64,000 nucleotides of DNA from Luteithermobacter gelatinilyticus. GTDB taxonomy: Bacteria > Pseudomonadota > Alphaproteobacteria > Sphingomonadales > Emcibacteraceae. The notes under the pieces were generated by a model. That model had not been told where the DNA came from, did not search any database, and worked only from the letters and a program-made list of their open reading frames with translations. Below, piece by piece: positions 61,468-64,000 of this stretch. The stretch covers positions 192,501 to 256,500 of the forward strand of contig NZ_CP040517.1 of NCBI RefSeq assembly GCF_005849285.1, in the 5' to 3' direction. Position numbers and translations under genes: made by a program. The number at the start of each line of letters is the position of its first letter. Position 1 is the first letter of the stretch.

Positions 61468-63435
61468 ATGAATACAACATATCGAAAATGGCAAAAGTGG
61501 GGGGGTGTGGCGCTGGCGTCAACCTTGTCCCTGATTGGCGCCACCGGGGCCGGGGCGTATACGTCTGCGGATGGCACCTTCGAACTCTATGGTTTTGTGG
61601 AAAACGCCACTTTTCTGCGCAAGGACCGGGGATTATCAAAGTTCCGCAATACCGTGCAGTTGGAAATGAGCAAACAGTTCAATACCGGGGACTTCTTTTC
61701 CAGCCTGTCGCTCAATGCCACGCTTCGGGCCTCCTATGACGGGGTTTATGATCTTAATAGCGATGAGTTCGGCAGTGATGCCGGCGGTCCCATCATGCTG
61801 GAAAGCACCTTCAGCGGCGGCCCGTCCGCCGTACCCCATGGCGGGGGCATCGTTTCTACGGGGCTGGCGTTTTTCGGGTTTGATACGGCGGCCAATCCCA
61901 ATGACGGGTTGATGGTTCTGGGCAGCGACACCCATGAAACGGCCGGCGGTGTTGCCTTCGGGGTGCCGGTGCGGCCCTGTGATGTGGACAATCGCGGCTG
62001 CCTCGCCGGATATATGGATGCGTCCCTGGATGAATTGCGGTTTCCCGAATTCAACGACCGTCTGGATTTTCTGCGGGAATTTTATCTGGACGGCAACATT
62101 CCCTTCGATAATGGCAATGAGCTGAACATCCGGCTGGGCCGCCAGCAGGTGGTCTGGGGACGGACCGATCTGTTCCGGGTGCTGGATGTAATCAACCCGG
62201 TGGATTATTCCCGTCACAATATTTATGACGAACTGGAAGACATTCGTATCCCCCAGTGGATGCTGGCGATGGAATATCGCATGGGAGCCACAGGTGGGTT
62301 TGAAGACCTGAATCTGAGCCTGGTCTGGAATTTTGATAAATTCCGGCCCAGTAATCTGGGACAGGCCGGCACGCCGTATCAGATCCTGGGTGCGGGAAGT
62401 TTCTTCCGCGGCATGAAAAACTGCTGGGACAACGGCTGTACCGTGGCCAATTTCGCTGGCCTGCCTGTGCCGGATACCACGGGGCTTGCGGCCACCGACT
62501 TTCCGGCCGGTTCCATCGGCATCCGTCAGGTCAATCTGCCGGAATGGGAACTGGATAACACCCAGCTCGGCGTCAAGGTGGAAGGGGTACTGAGCGGGGT
62601 CGGTTTCTCGCTGAATTATCTGACTTATCTGAGCCAGCTGCCGTCCCTGCATGGGGGGGCGGTGGGCCCCGAAGCGTTCAATGCCTTTACCGGGGAAGTC
62701 CGGCAATGGCCCTATCTGATCGCGTTCGATATTGAATTTCCACGCATTCACCTGTTTGGCGGATCGCTGGATCTGTATATGGACAGCATCAAATCGGTCT
62801 TCCGGATTGAAGCAGCCTATACCACCGGTGAAGAATTTGCCAACACCCTGCGGCCCGAGCTGTTTTCCGAATCCGATGTGCTGCGGTACGTCATCGGCTG
62901 GGACCGGGACACCTTCATCCCATTCCTGAACGAGGACAAGGCCTTCCTGCTGTCAGCGCAGATTTTCGGTCAGCATATTCTGGATCATGAACTGGAAGAG
63001 ACGGCGGGGTCTCTGGCCGGTGTGCCGGGATTTGGCAAGGCAGGGATTCCGGACTGGAAAGACAACTGGATTGCCACCTTCCTGATCAAGGGCTGGTGGA
63101 ACCAGAACCGGCTCAGCCCACAGATCATCGCCGCGTATGACTTCCGGGCTCAGACCGCCGTGCTGGCGCCCTCTGTGGACTGGCTGATCGACGACAACTG
63201 GCGTCTGATTGTCGGGGCAAATTTCAAATTCGGGGCCGGTGCCAAGTCCTTTGATGATTGCCGTAGCTGTAACCCCTGGCCGCCTTTTACGGCAAGCCCG
63301 CTTCATGCGGACCCGACCCAACCGGGATCTGTGGGGCTTTCCGGGTTCGAACCTCTGGGCCGGTTCCGCGCCGGTCCCATCGGCATGGCCGAAGCAGAGG
63401 ACGAGATTCAGATCACGTTGCGGTATCGCTTCTGA
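61468..63435 (+). CDS. DUF1302-family outer-membrane protein
   Basis: A 655-aa exported protein with a signal peptide (VALASTLSLIGATGAGAYT). It has features of a beta-barrel: alternating aromatic strands such as FELYGFVENATFLRKDRG, NELNIRLGRQQVVWGRTDLF, FRIEAAYTTGEEFANTLRPE, and the C-terminal strand ITLRYRF ending in Phe. DUF1302 is nearly always next to DUF1329. Two Cys pairs (CDVDNRGC, CWDNGC) suggest oxidised loops. GGGAGG precedes the ATG. Likely an outer-membrane channel for hydrophobic compounds (inference). Confidence 0.92.
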   Translation: MNTTYRKWQKWGGVALASTLSLIGATGAGAYTSADGTFELYGFVENATFLRKDRGLSKFRNTVQLEMSKQFNTGDFFSSLSLNATLRASYDGVYDLNSDEFGSDAGGPIMLESTFSGGPSAVPHGGGIVSTGLAFFGFDTAANPNDGLMVLGSDTHETAGGVAFGVPVRPCDVDNRGCLAGYMDASLDELRFPEFNDRLDFLREFYLDGNIPFDNGNELNIRLGRQQVVWGRTDLFRVLDVINPVDYSRHNIYDELEDIRIPQWMLAMEYRMGATGGFEDLNLSLVWNFDKFRPSNLGQAGTPYQILGAGSFFRGMKNCWDNGCTVANFAGLPVPDTTGLAATDFPAGSIGIRQVNLPEWELDNTQLGVKVEGVLSGVGFSLNYLTYLSQLPSLHGGAVGPEAFNAFTGEVRQWPYLIAFDIEFPRIHLFGGSLDLYMDSIKSVFRIEAAYTTGEEFANTLRPELFSESDVLRYVIGWDRDTFIPFLNEDKAFLLSAQIFGQHILDHELEETAGSLAGVPGFGKAGIPDWKDNWIATFLIKGWWNQNRLSPQIIAAYDFRAQTAVLAPSVDWLIDDNWRLIVGANFKFGAGAKSFDDCRSCNPWPPFTASPLHADPTQPGSVGLSGFEPLGRFRAGPIGMAEAEDEIQITLRYRF

Positions 63436-63482
63436 CCGGCATTTCCCGGACATGACAATTGATTAGGTGAAAGGATGACAAC

Positions 63483-64000
63483 ATGAAACGAAAAGTCATG
63501 AAAAGAACAGCACTAACGGCCGTTGCGGCATTAAGCCTCGGACTGGGGGCCGTGAACGCTCCGGCGGCGGATATGAAGGATGTGGAAAACAGTTTCTATC
63601 CCTATAAAAACGGGGTGCCCACCTATGAGGGGCTTGAAGCCGGCATGACCATCACCCAGGCCAATGTGGAACAGTTCAAGGAAGTCCTTGATGAAGGCAT
63701 GTATGAATTCATCAAGCGCGGCTGGACCGAAATGAAGGTGGGGGAAACCTTCGCCCTGACATTGAACCAGGGGTATATTGACGCCACCGTTGCGGGTCTG
63801 AACAAGGTCAGCCTGGGCGACAGTCCCGGGCAGATCAACGGCTATGTGGCGGGCCGGCCCTTTCCCGAGGAGCCGGAGCTCAACGACCCGCGCGCGGGGG
63901 AGAAACTGGCCTGGAATTATAAATATGGCTATAACTGGGGCGACAATGCTGCAATTTATCCCTTTTACTGGAAATTTCGCGATCTCAAATCCGGGAAGAT
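63483..64000 (+). CDS. DUF1329-family protein, N-terminal part
   Basis: The frame from the ATG at 63483 runs open to the window end (172 residues). It has a signal peptide (LTAVAALSLGLGAVNAPAA). The mature start KDVENSFYPYKNGVPTYEGL, then MTITQANVEQFKEVLDEGMY, agrees with the DUF1329 family, whose members are periplasmic or outer-membrane associated LolA/LolB-like proteins of about 450 aa. Spacing of 47 bp to DUF1302 and AAAGGA before the ATG support cotranscription. The rest of the gene is outside the window. Confidence 0.88.
   Translation, partial: MKRKVMKRTALTAVAALSLGLGAVNAPAADMKDVENSFYPYKNGVPTYEGLEAGMTITQANVEQFKEVLDEGMYEFIKRGWTEMKVGETFALTLNQGYIDATVAGLNKVSLGDSPGQINGYVAGRPFPEEPELNDPRAGEKLAWNYKYGYNWGDNAAIYPFYWKFRDLKSGK

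Noticed and set aside
61636-62751. 371-codon minus-strand frame
   Set aside because: Antisense to the DUF1302 gene; no recognisable features.

Overview
The window looks like part of an alphaproteobacterial chromosome. Supporting signs are an rRNA operon whose distal end reads 23S, 5S, initiator tRNA(fMet), a moderately high GC content, an FNR-type regulator, three TonB-dependent receptors and many CaiB-type CoA transferases. The gene repertoire recalls marine Kordiimonadales/Emcibacter-like or sphingomonad-like bacteria, but that placement is an inference from gene content only.

Layout. 1-2064: 3' part of the 23S rRNA, 5S rRNA in a perfect processing stem, a terminator, a spacer full of small look-alike hairpins, and tRNA-fMet. 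2128-47963: a large catabolic island with several transcription units. Minus-strand unit 4723->2128 holds an isochorismatase-type hydrolase and two PuuE-like deacetylase-fold proteins. Next come a HemJ/CopD-like membrane protein, a divergent HMG-CoA-lyase-like / class III CoA-transferase pair, a Tat-exported flavin amine oxidase and a GntR/UTRA regulator. Plus-strand unit 11008-12740 encodes DUF1330 and aldehyde dehydrogenase. Plus-strand unit 12845-17698 encodes a His-rich metal transporter, an amidohydrolase-fold protein, a CoA transferase, a small protein, a His-tailed cupin and a second isochorismatase, and ends in a terminator. An FNR-like regulator follows. A mirror-image CoA-transferase / HMG-CoA-lyase-like pair then opens a long unit (20094-29014) with HyuA/HyuB, a TRAP transporter and an MDR oxidoreductase. 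After it come a TonB receptor, an MFS exporter, a DUF1838 protein, a LeuCD-like pair, a minus-strand unit 39694->36097 (VOC protein, LCMT-type methyltransferase, nitrilase-fold protein, second HemJ-like protein), a flavin oxidase with a second LeuCD pair, another TonB receptor and a double alpha/beta-hydrolase.

48055-51067: an IS5/IS427-type insertion sequence directly abuts the first of two almost identical 167-bp double-hairpin elements. These flank a two-gene module (cupin, LuxR-type regulator). 51305-64000: a TonB receptor, two short-chain dehydrogenases, a VOC protein, a XylR/DmpR-type sigma-54 activator and, behind a textbook sigma-54 promoter, the conserved set YCF48-like lipoprotein, RND/MMPL transporter, DUF1302 and DUF1329 (cut by the window end).

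How it may work together (inference). TonB receptors and the TRAP system would import a substrate. Hydrolases, CoA transferases, LeuCD-like hydratases and HMG-CoA-lyase-like C-C lyases would break down a branched, probably N-containing acid through CoA thioesters. The start regions of most of these units carry palindromes of one family, AATGAYA...TRTCATT, including the promoter of the GntR gene, which suggests one local regulon. The substrate cannot be read from the sequence.
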